Source: Diplonema japonicum
Taxonomy: Eukaryota > Euglenozoa > Diplonemea > Diplonemida > Diplonemidae
Assembly (NCBI GenBank): GCA_964019335.1
Contig: OZ025680.1
Span: forward strand, 496,001 to 560,000
Direction of reading: 5' to 3'
Length of the DNA stretch: 64,000 nt
Part shown: positions 1 through 11,308 of the stretch, one piece after another
Layout: each line of letters begins with the position of its first letter
Numbering within the stretch: position 1 is the stretch's first letter
Translations under genes and position numbers: made by a program
Notes under the pieces: model-generated
What the model saw: only the letters and a program-made list of their open reading frames with translations
What the model was told of the DNA's origin: nothing
The model's database searches: none

Positions 1-2
1 AA

Positions 3-1061
3 GAGGCTGTGTTGGCAGCAGTGGCCGACTCTGGGATCGAGAAGGAAAGGCTGGAGGGTGTGTACACGTCAAACATGATGGCTGGTATGTTGTGCAAGCA
101 GCAGCATGTCGGGGTGCTGGTAGCTTCGGAGGTGGGGCTCAAAGGAGTTGACGTTACCACCATCGAGTCGTGCTGTGGTGCAGGTGGTAGTGCCCTCAGA
201 GCAGGCTACTTGGCGCTCAAATCAGGTCTCCTCGACACCTTGGTGGTGGTCGGTGTTGAGAGGATGACCCACGTCCCAATACAACAAGCCACCGAATCGC
301 TGGCCACTGCCTCGCACTGGGGGAACGAAGGGGGCAAGGGTGAAACATTCGTTTCTCTGAACGGATTCTTGAAACACATGTACCTTGAGAAATATAACTT
401 GTCCCCTACAGACCTTTCTATATACCCCATCTTGGCGCATAAGAACGCTGTGACAGCGGAGCATGCAGTTCTGAAGAAGGAGATTACACTCGATGACTAC
501 CTGAACTCGAGGAAGGTATGGGGCGAGGTGAAGGTGATGGACGCGTCCCCAATGTGTGATGGGGCAGCAGCGGTAGTGCTGACAAGCGACGACGGCATGC
601 TGCGTGGGGATAGGAAAAAGGTAGAGATCCTAGGGAGCGGGTCGGCATCGGACGTCCTAACTGTGCAGCACAGGGCAGACCCTCTGCAGCTTGAAGCAGT
701 GGGCGCATCCACTCAGCAGTGCCTGGACCAGGCCAAGCTCACCCGTGATGATGTCGATTTCTTTGAGTTGCACGATGCCTATTCCATCATGGCCTGCCTT
801 TCTCTTGAGGCTTCGGGGTTCCAGTCTCCAGGGTCTCCCTCCCTCCCCCTCCCCATCGCCACATTCGGGGGCCTCAAAGCACGCGGCCACCCCGTCGGTG
901 CCACTGGTGTCTACCAAGCAGCGGAATCCTACCTCCAACTCCAAAACCTCGCAGGCAGCAACCAGGTGACCAAAAACAGTGCCTCGCCTAGAATAGGCAT
1001 GTCCCAGAACATTGGCGGTGCTGGGTCTTCCGTCTTCACGCACCTGTATGGAGTAGTCTAG
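3..1061 (+). CDS. SCP2-type thiolase (3-ketoacyl-CoA thiolase-like), 5' partial
   Basis: The reading frame is open from the left edge to a TAG at 1059-1061, so the N-terminus lies outside the window. About 352 codons are visible. Thiolase marks appear in order: a nucleophilic-Cys region (ESCCGAGGSA), a HDAYSIM segment carrying the usual active-site His, and a late GGLKARGHPVGATG block. The final motif reads NIGGAGSS rather than the CxG motif of classical degradative thiolases, which places it with the SCP2/SCP-x and archaeal-type thiolases. Such enzymes cleave or form 3-ketoacyl-CoA, usually in mitochondria or peroxisomes. No C-terminal peroxisomal SKL-type tripeptide is seen (it ends YGVV). 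No intron is evident in the visible part. Family assignment is secure; substrate and compartment are inference. Confidence 0.9.
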   Translation, partial: EAVLAAVADSGIEKERLEGVYTSNMMAGMLCKQQHVGVLVASEVGLKGVDVTTIESCCGAGGSALRAGYLALKSGLLDTLVVVGVERMTHVPIQQATESLATASHWGNEGGKGETFVSLNGFLKHMYLEKYNLSPTDLSIYPILAHKNAVTAEHAVLKKEITLDDYLNSRKVWGEVKVMDASPMCDGAAAVVLTSDDGMLRGDRKKVEILGSGSASDVLTVQHRADPLQLEAVGASTQQCLDQAKLTRDDVDFFELHDAYSIMACLSLEASGFQSPGSPSLPLPIATFGGLKARGHPVGATGVYQAAESYLQLQNLAGSNQVTKNSASPRIGMSQNIGGAGSSVFTHLYGVV

Positions 1062-1142
1062 TTTAGAACCTTGTGCTCAGTGTGGAGTGTACATTCCTTC
1101 TTTTTATATGTTCAGCATCTATTATCATCCAAAGGCTTCAGG

Positions 1143-2264
1143 CAGGGCCCCCGGTTCAAAATGGGTTTTTTTCGATAGACCTGCGGTGCTTTTTGGCCGA
1201 TTTTTTGACCCTTTTTTTCAAAAAAAAAAAATAAAAATAGGGGTGAACGTTAATTGGGCCTCTCGTTGGCTTGAACACTTTTTTTTTTTCTCCCTGAACG
1301 TTTGTGCTACTCCTCCAGAAACTCAGCCTCAGTAAGGTTCACATGCCGTCTGCTTGTCGGCATATCATGAAACCGTCTTATGACGCAACTGATGAAGTCT
1401 TCACTCGGAACATCTGCCCCCTCCGTGCTTATCACCAATAGACAGTTCAGTTTCTCAGGTTGTAGAGCAGGGAATTGCGGATAGCATCAAGAAGAACTCT
1501 ATCGATGCAGGGCTTAGGAAAGAGCCCTCTAGAGTCTCCCTGATGGTGTCGTGGTTGATGGGTGAAGAACTTGTCTTGAGCTTGAAAAGCTCAGCCACCA
1601 CTAGACTGATGTCTTCTCGCACGGCCTTAACCCAGTTATCTGGCTTCAGCTGCTGCACCCTCTTCCACACTTTATCCTTTGCCTCTTTGCCAAGTTCTAT
1701 GAAGAACTAAGTGGTGAAGCAGCGGCTCGACCAACTGCTTAGCTGTTTCGATTTCGGGCCTGTCCCCTGCATAGATTTTATGGTCAAGATCGAATAAACC
1801 GGCAGCTTGCAACTCCGGCTGCGGCGCTAACCGCTGCTTCACGTTGCCCATCAGAGCTGAAGTACGGTTTGTGTACCTTTTCGTGGTACAGACTGGATGC
1901 CGTGGAACTGAGTTGGACTCCGTGGGACACGCAAAAGTTCGTCCATGGGGGGTTCTCGACATGAGCTGCCGATTCAGCGAGCTTCATGATTGCTCCATGA
2001 AGCACCCGTTCACAGAACCGAATGAGAGGGAACTCTTCTGCAGTTTATTATTCAGTGGGTGCAGGCAATGCAATGCGGACTAAAACCACACACCCCGTGA
2101 TTAATAAAAAGAGAAAAATTCCTCACAAAAGGGGCAACCCCTGCCCCCTTATGGCCTACCGCAGGTACTAGAAATTCGCCGATCTACGTAGACCGGCGAC
2201 GTTTTCAAAAAGAATTCCTTAGACCGGCGATCGCCGACCTATCCCCACCTTACCGGGGGCCCTG
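1143..2264. mobile_element. Degraded hAT-like DNA transposon
   Basis: The segment is bounded by a 14-bp perfect inverted repeat, GCAGGGCCCCCGGT at 1142-1155 and its complement at 2252-2265. The core starts with CAGGG, as hAT ends commonly do. The outer flanks read CTTCAGG and CTTAGG, compatible with an eroded target duplication. Inside are fragmented - strand reading frames, poly-A/T runs, and near the right end palindromes such as CGGCGATCGCCG (about 2223-2234). It fills the gap between the thiolase and the next gene. The hAT label rests on end structure only; no catalytic motif is recognisable. Confidence 0.5.
1455..2005 (-). pseudogene. Broken transposon-type reading frame inside the hAT-like element
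   Basis: Three - strand fragments in different frames (about 1784-2005, 1672-1962 and 1455-1670) read in order like one protein interrupted by frameshifts. The last piece (KRVQQLKPDNWVKAVREDIS) has ordinary amino-acid composition, unlike shadow frames. It is opposite to all host genes and lies between the element's inverted repeats. I do not recognise a conserved transposase core, so it is called a remnant by position and composition. Confidence 0.4.
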
Positions 2265-2355
2265 CTTAGGACAAAAAAAAAAAAAAAAAAAAAAAAAAGA
2301 AGAAGAAGAAAGCGAGAAGAACATACCGAAACGACAAAAAAAAAATGTACTCACG

Positions 2356-5300
2356 ATGACATTCCACCACGCTTTTGTAATATGGGTGGGGCTTATAGCA
2401 GCAACGATAGAGGGGTGTGGGGTGGTGCCGGGTCAGGTAGCCGACAATGGTGATGTTCTGATGATGGGAGAAGTGCAGGCGACCCCGGTAGGCAGGGTCT
2501 TAGGTAAATGGATCGCGAATGGGTACGATAGCTGTGGAATGGAGGCGTACACATGTTACCAGGGCAGGGGGGTCTGCGGGAATCTACACGGGGTGAATAC
2601 TTGGGTGATGGATAGAAGTGGCGTGCTAGTCAAAGTAACATTGCTACCGGGCAGGCCTGTTTCCTTGAAAACAGACTACCGGGGACAAGTCACACAGCCA
2701 ATGCGAATCTTGAATCCCATTACCGTTGTCATAACAGACACGTGGGGGAACCCTTCTGTTGAACCAACCGCACAACCGCGCACTTTAGTGGCCGAGTGTG
2801 TCTACCGAGGTGTTGACAAGAACTTCGCCATCTTCGGCACGAAGGAGCTGCCTTTTACAAACGGTTCAGTAACCTTCACTGATCTGACCGTCACAGGGAT
2901 GGTAGGGTTCTGCGATTTGAACTTCAAGTCGGAAGAATACAACCCCACGTCTGCGTCAGGTGTCCCCATCGAGATAACTCTCGGGGAGCCAGTCTACATC
3001 GACATCACCCCTTCGAACCCCAAGGACCAGGTAGAGTTTTACCAAAAGAACGCCAGTGTCACAGTTCAAAACATCAACTACCTAGATCTGCGAGTGGTGG
3101 TCACAGACTACGGGCACAACGTCGTGTCTGGCTTCGACCTGTGTGCCGACCACAACCGAACCAGCATTGCTATCATGAATGGGTCCAATGCATGTATCTT
3201 TATGACGATCAACATGGACAACAGCGCCAAGGAGATCCCTTCCACTGTGAAGTCCTACGCATCTCCCGACGACTCGATCTTCAGCGTCTGGGTACCCGAC
3301 ACGACGGGGAGTCTACGAGTGACTGCAAAGCTTAACGACGGACACAACGTCATCACGAAGGAGGCCACCTACAATGTGGTCGACAGGAGCAGCTTTCAGT
3401 GTGTGTACCCGAAGTACGGTGCCATCCTGCTGCAGGAGGACCTGTCTAGCGAGCTTTTAGACTCGACCACCATGGATGAGATCACGCGCACCTTCTTCGA
3501 CCTCTCCGTCCCGCCACCTCCTTTTGTGCGGTTTAACATTTCAGCACGTACAGGTCAGCCCTGGCACTTCAGTCTGCCTGCTGTCCACCAGTATTGGGTG
3601 CTCATGAAGTCCCCTTTCTACATTGAGATCGACCCTGTCCTCTCCGTCTACTTCTGCTTCGGCTTCAGCTACGCCCGTGTCGACGATCTTGCTATCAACC
3701 TCAAGCAGCCTTTCTGCGGCGGCTCAGACGGGGAGCAGGTCGTTTCCGAGCTCGCCATCCTCCTCTTCGACCTCGGTGACGCGTCGGGGCAGTACCACAA
3801 GACTCGTGGTGCGTTCTCAGGCACCACGGGAACAGCGAAATTCGGGAACTTCACTGGGTTCATCCCTGAGAAGGAGCAGCTGTCTATCTGTGTGGGTGAC
3901 AGGATCCTTTCCGCTGCAACAACAGGCTACCACATCAAGTGTTGCGAACGGAGCACCGGACACTGCAAAGATGGATCGTCGTCACACACGATGCAGACAA
4001 TAGTCATTGCGCTCACCACCATCGTGACAACCCTTGCCACGATAGCTCACATGCTGTGGATCGTGAAGTGTCTGCTGGAAACATACAGGTCCTGCCCTAC
4101 GCTGCGTTCCACGGAAGACATTGCCCAGAAGGCCAAAGTGATCTCCGTGCACATCATCGCAGTGGTGTTCCCCCTCTTCTCTGTGGTGGTTAACAGGGAG
4201 TACGTCGACCACTTCCACCCGTTGGTCTCCTTGTGGATCATCGAAGTTGCGAGTATAGGCTTTTGGTTCTTGGCATGTTCCCTACGCCTTCTGCCTGGCA
4301 CGCACCGCATCCTCAAGGTCGTCTACGACGTGGCTGTGATGCAGCTGGGGTTTGTCTCCTTGTGGCACATCTGGGCAGCATGGGCGTGGGCTGTGCCAGC
4401 CATGTTCCTGGAGACTAGGAGGACGTTGGTGCCATTCACGTGTTTCTCGACGCTGCTCGCGCACTGCATCATGAAGCCAGGTGTCATCAGCAACTTCCCG
4501 GTTATTAAAGTAACGGTGCAAGACAGCCAGGACATGCTTTTGGATTCGCTCATCTCAACCGCCCTCTTCGCAGGCTTCCTCACTGGCTTGGTCTACGCGC
4601 TGAATTCATTCACCGTCGTGACAGACACACAGATGATCCTAGCCGTGGTGGTGGTGCTCGGTGTGGGTGTCTTCATGTCGTGGTCTCTGTCGGGCAGGTT
4701 CGCTGCAGCTTTGCGGCGCACCGTATCTGAATCTGCAGAAAAGGCTGGAGCGATAGCTCTGGACATGGTGAACAAGAGAGCTCAGGGGAACGGGAATGAC
4801 TCGAGGGAGGTCCGCGAGGCCTTGAACGACCTTGCGGACGACCAGAAACAATCGAAGATGACTAGGAAGCAGTCGACAAACTTCGACTACAGGAAGCTGG
4901 CAGTGCTGATCACAGGAAAGGAAGAAGAGGAAGAGCGTGACGACAGTGCCCTGAACCCCTTGATCCCTGCAACCACAACGCAGACCACAGACTCCGAGGA
5001 GTCGAAGATGAACACGTACTCGCCACCTGCATTGGAAGTAGAAAAACCTCAGTCTCCACGTATCCAACCGCAACCACAGCTCAAGAAGGGCATCTTAAAG
5101 CCAATCTCTTCTGTAGAGCACTCAGCGCAGAACAGCAGCGGGAACCTGAACCTGCATGCTAACCACCACAGCATGCGTGCGCTCAACCGCAAGCAGTCCA
5201 CTCCCGCTGCTGCTCTTGCAAACCTTGCGACCGATGTGCTCACTGACGTGCTCTTGACACCCATCGGAACACCCTGCATCTCTCCCAGGGACTACGAACG

Positions 5301-6856
5301 GCGGGGGAGCAATGACTCGCAGTCTTCGGAGAAATACAAACCCTCCCACATGGCATCACCTCGCAAGGCACATTCCATTGCGAAGCTGTTTCAGCGCACC
5401 GGTTCCTCTTATAACACGACAAGCGGCAGCAAGCGCAGCATATCCCCCCTGCCGGAACTGCCGCCAGTTTCGACAAGGAAAAAGAAGAGCGACGGGAGCA
5501 GCACCTTTAAGCGACAGGACAGCAGGGCGGAGTCAGTCAGGACTGACAGAACGGAGTGTGTGACACCTCCGCCTGGCATTGTCAAGCAGCTGACTCTGAC
5601 CCCTCCAAAGAGCCCAAAAATTGACCAAATTCAAAAGTGGCAGGCAGAAGCGTACCCACCTAAATCTCTTGGAACACCTGCACACGACCCCTCACCCCCG
5701 GTGCAGCTCACCCCACGGGAGAACAGCAGTGAGCTCCAAATGGTATTCGACCCCACACAGCAGCAACGTCTGCCGTCGTTCATGGAGGAGGCCGAGCGAC
5801 TGTGCGACACAGCGACTGTGGTGTCGACAAATTCACAGGCGGCGACAAGCATGTCTTTCCAACGGCAGGACACCACGGGGCCCATGGGGCTTGTGAAGAA
5901 GATGAGCGAGCAACTGCTGAGCAGGGAAGACTCGGCAGGAACAGCGACGGAGCTAGGGATGTACATGGGGCAGCGGCTGGCGGAAATGACGAACGGTACG
6001 GTGGAGTCGACGGAAGTACTCTCAGTGACGAAGGGGTCGGAGCTTCTCAGAATGTCCCCGACACCACCCTTGTCACCTCCCTTGTCGCCTGAGATGGAAA
6101 CGTGGCAGCGGCCTGCGAAGATCCTCTTCGAAAGGCGGAGGACGTCGTGTCTCTCGGACCTGGACGGGATACCCCGCGTGGAGTCCTTCCCGATGCCACC
6201 GGCAGAGAAGCGAGTGGTCGTCGAAGAGAAGATCTTGTCGGGGAGCAGCACCCCGTTGCTGAACACACTGATGCCTGCTACAGAACCGGAGAAGCTACTG
6301 ATGACGTTCATGGGGGTATGCACTGCACTAGAATAACCACTTGACATCAAACAAACAGAGCTTCGGTCAAGTGAACAATCCAAAGGCGAACAACCCGAAG
6401 CAGAACATCCCCTCAGGTGGGTGGGTGGAGGGTGGCAACTGGGTGGATGGAAAGTACGTGCCTCCCACAGAGCAAGAGATCCATCGATCCAGACAGAACA
6501 CCCCTACAGGCCGCTTTGCTTCCCACCTGCGCCAAATGCTGGACGATGCCGAAGAGAGCTTGACATGCACCATCCAGCGCATATCACCTTCGGGGGCTTC
6601 TGGGTCACCTACTGGGGCTTCTGCAACACCTACTGGAGCTTCTGGGTCACCCACTGGGGCTTCTGGGACACCTACTGGAGGTTCTGCAACACCTACTGGA
6701 GCTTCTGGGTCACCCTGTTCTCCCAATAATGATGCTGACCGGATATTGGACCAAGAGGCCATTCTTGCCAACGTTCAGAATTTGCAAAAACCGATTCAGC
6801 TGTATTGGCATAGGCCTGCGGGAGGGGTATGCTGCAACGAAGAGGGGGAGGGGTAA
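2356..6856 (+). CDS. Receptor-like seven-membrane-segment protein with large ectodomain and long cytoplasmic tail (2 exons)
   Basis: Start ATG 2356 opens a signal peptide (hydrophobic residues about 5-20). A Cys- and N-glycosylation-rich ectodomain of roughly 520 residues follows. About seven hydrophobic segments lie between residues 546 and 780 (nt 3994-4700), then a Ser/Thr/Pro-rich tail of about 700 residues. The simple open frame stops at 6336, but a GT-AG intron at 6316-6358 (GTATGC...AACAG, 43 nt, phase 0) joins it to 6359-6856. That exon is open and ends in a Pro-Thr-Gly-Ala-Ser repeat. The spliced product is 1485 residues. A short upstream ATG at 2345 opens a frame ending at TGA 2357-2359. 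The topology resembles a large cell-surface receptor, but I do not recognise a family. The 3' exon is an inference from splice-site form and frame match. Confidence 0.82.
6592..6718 (+). repeat. Coding minisatellite (Pro-Thr-Gly-Ala-Ser repeat)
   Basis: A 21-nt unit, seen as variants of ACTGGGGCTTCTGG, is repeated about six times in the last exon of the receptor-like gene. It encodes SPTGASG-type heptads and keeps the reading frame. Confidence 0.8.
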
Positions 6857-7252
6857 CATACAAATATACAGGTTGTTGAGTTGCTGCCAGCGTTTCTAGA
6901 GTAAAAGGGGGAAATAATAAAAAAAAGAGGGAATTGATAGGGATTTACTATCCTGTCATAAAATATTTTTTTTGAAACGGTGCACTTTTTAAAAAAAGGA
7001 ATTTGGGCGTAGAACAAAAAAAAATAATACCCCACCCCCATCTCCAGAGTGATAATGAATTAGAAAGAAAAAAAAAATAGTTTTGTGTTTCGAACAAAAA
7101 AAGAAGAAAAAAGAATTCACTTTATTTAAGGGTAGTCCTCAAGTGGGGCTTGCCCTTAAGACATCGCCGATTTTTTTTTTTTTTTCCTCCAGCTTCCTAT
7201 CCAAATTGTTTAGTTTAGTTTTCCTTTTTTTTTTTTTTTTTTTTTTTTTTTT

Positions 7253-7440
7253 GGGTGATACTATGGAGATGTAAAGAAGTATATCAGATGTGTTGTTCGC
7301 TGTTGACCCCCTCGTCGGTCATCACCGGTAGCGCCCGAGTGGAAGAACGTATTGCAGTGATGAACAGACAGCAAACTGCACGAGCGCAGAATCGGCTACT
7401 GCTGAGCCGGGGTAAAGACCTCTTCAATCTCTTATAAAAA
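7253..7440 (+). repeat. Dispersed repeat family, copy A (3' part lost)
   Basis: It shares with copy B (7939-8209) the run ATCAGATGTGTTGTTC, the CTCGTCGGTCATCACCGGTA block, GTGGAAGAACG and GCAAACTGCACGAGCGCAGA. It diverges after the last block. It sits directly after a long T run. Confidence 0.75.
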
Positions 7441-7938
7441 AAATTTTTTTTTTTCTGCTGGCTTTTCCTCCCCCTTTTTTTTCCCTTCAAATTTTTGAAC
7501 CATACAACTTCCTGTCCTGAGGCTTTTTGTTCAAGAAAAAACCACAGGCAGGGCCAAGAACGATGTGTGTCCTTTTTTTTTTTTTTTTTTTTTTTTTTTT
7601 CCTTCTTCCCCCCCTTCTGTAATGGCTTCTTCTTTTCTAAAACGCTTTTTTAGCACGAGGCATAGAGTTATTTTACACCTCATACCCCAATGAAGAAAAA
7701 AGAACTTTTAATACCTATCGTTACACAAGAACGTAACACCAAGGCCCGTATAGGCAGCATTCGCACATCTTTGCGGGTTTGCGGATTTTCTTTCTTTTAA
7801 AAAGCTAAGCACCCTGGCAAAGGTAAGTTTTCGCTCAGGCTAAAAATGCAAAAGGAGGGAGGTGACGAACAAAAAACCGTAAAAACAAAATCTCTTTTTC
7901 ATTCCCCCCCCCCCCCTCCTTTTTCTTCTCTTTTTTTA

Positions 7939-8209
7939 GGTGGTGGGGATAACATGAAAATATAAGAAAAACCATCAGATGTGTTGTTCACTGTTGACCT
8001 CCTCGTCGGTCATCACCGGTAGCACCCGAGTGGAAGAACGTAACGCAGATGCTCAGGGTGACGAACAGGCAGCAAACTGCACGAGCGCAGAATCTTGGTT
8101 ACCCGGGACGCCCCGGCTAGGGTTGAGCTGTACACCGCACGCATTAAGGACACGACGCGGAACGCAGAAGAAGCTACAACTCGGCCGCGGTGCGCCCCCT
8201 GTAATCAAG
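7939..8209 (+). repeat. Dispersed repeat family, copy B (fullest copy)
   Basis: This is the longest of four copies, about 270 bp, beginning GGTGGTGGGG and ending near GTAATCAAG. The 5' half matches copies A and D, the 3' half matches copy C. No coding frame is conserved. A stretch TAGCACCCGAGTGG loosely resembles a Pol III A box, so a SINE is possible but unproven. Confidence 0.75.
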
Positions 8210-8794
8210 TAGACAGTTCTTGTGCAGGGCGCCACCAACACCGGCCTCCTTTAACCATATATTTTTTTTGTTTTTTTTTCCCTTCTTACTCACTCCAGTA
8301 GCCCTCTTTCCTTTTTTCCTCCTCCTAATCTTACTTTAAGGAAAGTGGAGAAAGTTTTTTATATTAAAAAACTGGTGAATCTATAAGGGGGAGAGAATTT
8401 GAACTAAAACGGGGGGGGAAAAAAAAAAGAGGCATACGTGAGATAAAAAAAAATAGACAAGAAATAAAATCTGTACGAAAAAAAAACCCTCTCCACTGTC
8501 TTCTAATGCTTCTCCCTACCCACCAAAGTGAATGTTTTTTTTTATCGTGGTAAAAAGCCGATTTTTTTGGGTGTTTTTGTACCTTTCCCCGACCACACAC
8601 TTTTTCTTTTTCTTTTTTTAATTTAATGGGGTGTTTTCAATGGTGTCTACGATTCGCCATGATCTTTGCCCTTTTTATAACTTTCAACAGCAGTTCTTCT
8701 TTTTTTTTTTTTTTTTTATAACAGTGGCAGTATGCAGTGAACCAAATAGTGATTGCGTTTTGAAATCACTGAAGGGGGGGGGTAAAAATATTGT

Positions 8795-10560
8795 ACGCTC
8801 CATATTCGCTAAGTGACCCGCCCTATGTCCCAAAGGGGTTATAGGGGGCTATAGGGGAAAAAATGTCAAAAATGCCCAAAGGTTCATTGAATTTTTTTTT
8901 TCAAAAAATCCATATGTCGAACATGAAAGAACGGTGAGTTCCAAGGAAGTTCCAAAAAAAGATTTCCAAAAAAAAAATATTGGGGGCCAACCAAAATGAC
9001 CTTGGAAGTCGCCATTTTGGGTTTTGGCCATTTTTGCCAAACTTTTGCAACTGGGCACTTTTCCCTTTGAAAAACATGGTTAACAGGGTTCGATCCCAGA
9101 AGCCAGCATCTTCCTGACCAGTAGTTCAGCCGAAAATATTTTCGAAGGCATAGTAGTCTAGTTGGGGGGGGCTTTGCCCTGTACCCAGGCGAAGCGGGTT
9201 CAAACCCCACTCCAGCGGATTTTTTTAAGGCTCACCACAGGGGAGAAACGGCAACCTAAACCGGTATTTCCGCGAAAGCTTTTCGTAAGCTTGTGGGAGT
9301 CTAGTTGAGAAAAGTGCAGTTTTGAGGGAAGGACAACTCTTAACATTGTAAGATTGTTAGTCAGTAAGCATAACAGTCCTGTCCTCTGCACTTCGGCCGT
9401 AATCACCAAATACAAACGGGTGGAGATGACGAGAAGGTCAAAGAGGGTTCCGTAGGGGAGTTTATAGTTGAAGAGACAGATGCGCGTCTACGCCGTCCAC
9501 CACAGGGCAACGTACAGTCCAAATGGCATAGTCATTTGAAAGTGACGTTGCCTTTGGGGCAGAAGTTATTTCTGCTTGGAAGGTACTTATGTGGGAATTA
9601 CACCGATCACCGGTCACGTTTGCGTTGGAAGATCCTTGACCCGCGTGCCCTGGTTTGATGACCAGCCTGAACGGAACGGAGACTATGAAACAAGCAGTGA
9701 CGACGACCGGAGAATACTTCCTACTCCTGAGAGCACACGGGCAACTCGAAGGGAAAGACCAAAGCAAGCCCTTCCAGCCAGCAGAGAGCCTCAGACAACG
9801 AGGACTCCAGATGGACAGGATCGCGATAGCGGAGTACAGCCACAAGGAGCTCCACTACCGGGTCCACTACACAAAAGAGGGCAAGAAGTGAGATCTCAGA
9901 GCAGACGGGGTGGAAGTGCCATATGCAGGCAAAAACAAAGGATGGCACCCCAGCCTCATCTTGTACAAGAAGCACAAGACCGAGGAAGCAGAGGAGGGCC
10001 ACCCGAGGCACAACAGAGGACATGGACAACCTCCCCAACGCAGCAGCAACAACAGTAACAGCAGCAGTAGCAGCAGCAAAGACAGTAGCGACAACAGAAA
10101 GTAAAGAAGAAGACATCAGTACCTCCCCCCCCTTCCTCCTCCTCCCTTCCTGCTGTTCTACGTCGGGTGGATCAAGCGTCTAGGAGCTGAAGAAGCACGT
10201 GAGCGGGAGCCTGATGATGAAGCACGGAGAAGACATTATCAAGTAGCTCAGGAATCTGAAGTAGTACGACGGACCGAGACGAGTCAATGGCAATGGAACT
10301 CGTACTAGACTTCGAGAACAGGGAAAGAGGTAGATAAGAGATAAGTAGACAAGGACGTTCCAGAACAGGAACCTCCTTTTGTATAGTACAAAGTAAGGCA
10401 AATCACCAAAAAAAAATTTATTACAAAAAAAAATTCCATATGTCGAACATTGGGCCCCGGACGCAAATAAATCCATTCCAACCCTAGAAAAAGCAATTAG
10501 AAATTTTTTTAGCTCTTCAAAATGCGGTTTCTGGTGGGTCACTTAGCGAATATGGAGCGT
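8795..10560. mobile_element. 1.77-kb DNA element with 28-bp terminal inverted repeats
   Basis: The left end (8795-8822, starting ACGCTCCATATTCGCTAAG) and right end (10533-10560) are inverted copies, 27 of 28 bases identical. Inner to these, TCCATATGTCGAACAT occurs at both ends in direct orientation. The flanks are TA-like (left T/A, right TTA), but no exact target duplication is visible. Inside are short frames around 9410-10058 encoding Arg/Gln/Pro-rich sequence and a WKILDPRALV stretch, with no transposase motif recognised. It could be a non-autonomous Tc1/mariner-type or other TIR element. Confidence 0.65.
9149..9218 (+). ncRNA. Possible tRNA-derived relic
   Basis: TAGTCTAGTTGG (about 9151) resembles a Pol III A box and GGGTTCAAACCCC (about 9197) a B box, at tRNA-like spacing with a possible anticodon stem between. 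The acceptor arms do not pair and the anticodon loop would be too long, so it is at best a pseudo-tRNA or SINE-type promoter within the surrounding element. Confidence 0.22.
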
Positions 10561-10763
10561 TATTTTTTTCTTTATAGAAACTGCGGAAGCGAGAACAAGA
10601 TACCATATAACCGCTCTTTTTTCTGTGTTTTTTTTTTCCTCTTCCCTTTCTTTGTTTCTTTCTTTCTTCCCGCAACGAGTATGACATTGACTTGTGAAAA
10701 AAAAAGGGAGGAGGAAGACACCATTGGGCGAACGTGTGTTACGGCGTTATAAAAACTTTCTCC

Positions 10764-10796
<33 letters not shown>

Positions 10797-11072
10797 CTAC
10801 CCGGCACGTACGTCTGCCAATTCCTTCTTCTTTTTTCTATAAAATTCCCTTGCAATTTTCTTGCGAGAAAAAAAAAAAGAAAAAAAAAAAACAGCAACTA
10901 GCAAAGTTTAAAGTTAAAAGAGCTCACACTCCTGTTAGCCGGGGGGGTAGGGAAATATGGAAAGTTTTTATAGTTTCCCCGGCTAGCCAAATCCCCTTAG
11001 AGGGAATCCAGAAAATAAATAAAAAAAATACAAAAATAATGTTCTCACAAAAAAAATCAGCGCGTGTTCCAG

Positions 11073-11109
<37 letters not shown>

Positions 11110-11308
11110 AAATGTAAAAAAAAAAAAAAAAAAAAAAAATCCCCTTGACATTGTTTTTTTTTCTTTCTCTTATTATTCTTTTCTTGTATTTTTTTTATTT
11201 TTTTTTATTATTTTATATTCCCGTTTTTTTTTTTTTTTTTCCCTTCCTTTTTTTTTTCTTCCTTACAAACACCCATCAGCGACTGATGTATTTATTTGAG
11301 ACAAGAAC
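10561..11308. other. Homopolymer-rich intergenic stretch
   Basis: Almost entirely A and T runs (for example T at 10766-10796, A at 11076-11107 and 11117-11139). An open frame across it is poly-Lys/poly-Phe and is not a gene. An acceptor-like pyrimidine tract ending CATCAG lies just before the next gene. Confidence 0.7.

Larger units (their letters stand above)
6857..8794. other. Intergenic stretch with homopolymer tracts and dispersed repeats
   Basis: No credible gene is seen. The stretch holds long T runs (about 7224-7252, 7568-7600, 8699-8717), A runs, a C run near 7905, and two copies of a dispersed repeat listed separately. Short open frames here are Lys/Phe homopolymer artefacts. Confidence 0.7.

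Noticed and set aside
5631-6383. 250-codon - strand frame
   Set aside because: Antisense of the Ser/Thr/Pro-rich cytoplasmic tail; composition mirrors it.
9080-9110. Possible tRNA T-arm (GGTTCGATCCC)
   Set aside because: The T-stem does not pair beyond two bases and no A box or acceptor arm is found on either strand.
10694-11299. 201-codon + frame
   Set aside because: Mostly poly-Lys and poly-Phe from homopolymer runs; not a protein.
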